A DNA stretch of 5,201 nucleotides from JANMJD01 sp963828405 (GTDB lineage: Bacteria > Actinomycetota > Acidimicrobiia > Acidimicrobiales > Ilumatobacteraceae), in assembly GCA_963828405.1 (NCBI GenBank), contig CAWHEG010000021.1, positions 1 to 5,201 on the forward strand, given 5' to 3'. Below the pieces are notes generated by a model, which was not told where the DNA came from, did not search any database, and was given only the letters and a program-made list of their open reading frames with translations. Shown piece by piece: positions 4,380-5,201 of this stretch (positions are counted from its first letter, which is position 1; each line of letters opens with the position of its first letter). The translations under genes were made by a program, and so were the position numbers.

Positions 4380-4805
4380 TCAGGCGTTGGTGAGGGACAC
4401 GACGATGCCGACATCAGTGGCGGCGGCGGCGAGATGGGCGTCGACTGTCACTGCGACGAGATCGCCGTCGGCGAGCGCGATTGCTGCCGCGAGGTGAACC
4501 GCGTCGTACCCTCGAAGATCGTGAGCCTGCGCGAGTTCGCCGGCCGCGTGGGCGAGTTCCGCGGTGACTTCGATGTGGTCGACCTCGGCGATGATCGAGT
4601 CCAGTTCTCGGACGGCTTGCTCGAGTTGGCCACTGGTCAGGCGGCCCATGCGTCGGGCCTTGGCGAGGGCAGCGCGGGCTTCGGGATACAGCAGCCTCAC
4701 GCTGACAACTCGTGACGACTCGTTCCAGAGCCGGGTGCATCGCTCGGTGGATGCCTCGCTGATGATCAGGGGTACGACAGCGGAGGTGTCGAAGTAGGCG
4801 ATCAC
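4380..4805 (-). CDS. vapC: VapC PIN-domain ribonuclease toxin
   Basis: Encodes 141 residues from a GTG start. PIN-domain acidic residues are all present: Asp6 in IAYFDTSAVV, Glu42 in LYPEARAAL, Asp101 in LRGYDAVHLAAA and Asp122 in AVTVDAHLA. These chelate Mg2+/Mn2+ for single-strand RNA cleavage; many VapC toxins cut tRNA or the sarcin-ricin loop of 23S rRNA, but the target cannot be read here. The N-terminal DTSAVVPL and the RGYDAVHLA block place it with the VapC family. The length is usual. It overlaps the antitoxin by GTGA (4802-4805), so translation is coupled. The toxin appears intact. Confidence 0.9.
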   Translation of the reverse strand: MIAYFDTSAVVPLIISEASTERCTRLWNESSRVVSVRLLYPEARAALAKARRMGRLTSGQLEQAVRELDSIIAEVDHIEVTAELAHAAGELAQAHDLRGYDAVHLAAAIALADGDLVAVTVDAHLAAAATDVGIVVSLTNA

Positions 4806-5059
4806 CGACGCTGGTCGGCCACGAGATCGCTGACCGTGCCCTTGGCAGCAATGCCTCGGCTGGTCCGCGGTCGTTTGGCGACTCGACCCGGGGTGGCCAA
4901 CCCTTCGGCGATGAGACGGTCCAACGGGCGAGGCCGGTCGAGCGGAACGAGACGGGCGACCGCCTTGCCATGGTCGGTGACGGTTACCTCGTGTCCTTCG
5001 CGTACGACGTCGAGGTACCGGCTGAGGTGATCACGAAGGTCTCGGACGCCAGCTTCCAT
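4802..5059 (-). CDS. vapB: Phd/YefM-type antitoxin of VapC
   Basis: Encodes 85 residues. Residues 3-41 (AGVRDLRDHLSRYLDVVREGHEVTVTDHGKAVARLVPLD) are a typical Phd/YefM fold: an N-terminal dimerisation and DNA-binding helix with L..YL..V..G, then the V.VT..G..VA.LVP strands. The C-terminal part (RPRTSRGIAAKGTVSDLVADQRR) is the flexible toxin-binding tail seen in VapB partners of PIN toxins. ATG 5059 is chosen because it gives the family N-terminus. A frame from 5170 adds 37 residues without similarity and would cross an AT-richer stretch (about 5076-5106 on the plus strand) that is the likely promoter region; GGGCGG directly before the ATG is a poor ribosome binding site. It is the first gene of the operon; autorepression with VapC is the family rule. 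Confidence 0.87.
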   Translation of the reverse strand: MEAGVRDLRDHLSRYLDVVREGHEVTVTDHGKAVARLVPLDRPRPLDRLIAEGLATPGRVAKRPRTSRGIAAKGTVSDLVADQRR

Positions 5060-5201
5060 CCGCCCAGTATGGCGCTTTCTACCTTCACAATCTAGCCATA
5101 TCTCAACAGACGGGATCCGCGTCGCCCCGCTCAACCGCTGGCGGTACGGCAATCCATCCGCCACAAACACCGCACTGGAGCGCCCTCGGCCTGCATCCGA
5201 T

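Noticed and set aside
5110..5160. Possible fifth boundary repeat at the right edge (GCGGTACGGCAATCC)
   Set aside because: Only a partial match to the box and no second box at the right distance before the window ends.
1..5201. CRISPR array, tRNA, rRNA, insertion sequence or transposase
   Set aside because: No regularly spaced repeats of 25-40 bases, no cloverleaf-like sequence and no transposase motif were seen on either strand.

Overview
The window is GC-rich, with coding third positions mostly G or C. It has short inter-gene spacers, GTG starts and several probable leaderless promoters (a TANNNT -10 box 7-8 nt before the start codon). Together with a DUF3018-type MazE/MazF pair, this points to an Actinomycetota chromosome, possibly Acidimicrobiia. 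The phylum is an inference; no taxonomic marker gene is present. The content is accessory: it is dominated by small toxin-antitoxin (TA) operons, with one secreted protease and one small secreted peptide.

Layout. Bases 1-467 look rearranged: a plus-strand reading frame enters from the left edge, and on the minus strand there is the N-terminal piece of a P-loop kinase-like protein. Next come a plus-strand 73-residue exported two-cysteine peptide (577-798) with a strong hairpin terminator (812-863), and a plus-strand MazEF operon (965-1512) with a well-formed promoter and operator. From 1593 to the right edge everything is on the minus strand, in four modules. Read in their own direction they are VapBC (5059-4380), a trypsin-fold secreted serine protease (4187-3255), an unrecognised two-gene operon of a 62-residue acidic protein and a 98-residue ribbon-helix-helix protein (2844-2360), and a second MazEF with an RHH antitoxin (2277-1731). 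The two MazF genes converge across the 1513-1730 spacer.

The most interesting signal is a repeated boundary element. Each of the four minus-strand modules is followed by a spacer containing two CGGTAT boxes (plus-strand reading). In three of the spacers the first box is the exact 12-mer CGGTATCCACCG (1593, 2304, 4309) and the second CGGTAT begins 46, 47 and 46 nt later. The fourth spacer (2959 and 3017) has degenerate boxes 58 nt apart around a perfect 16-bp palindrome. This is the layout expected of an array of mobile gene cassettes, each a promoter plus gene(s) plus a 3' recombination site, as in integrons. However, I cannot find canonical attC core sites and there is no integrase in the window, so the mechanism is open. 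A TA-rich array fits such a structure, because TA modules stabilise the arrays they sit in.

Functionally the TA pairs appear to be independent, self-regulated units. Three toxins are recognisable: two MazF-type endoribonucleases and one PIN-domain VapC. The fourth pair is a candidate new TA or regulatory module.
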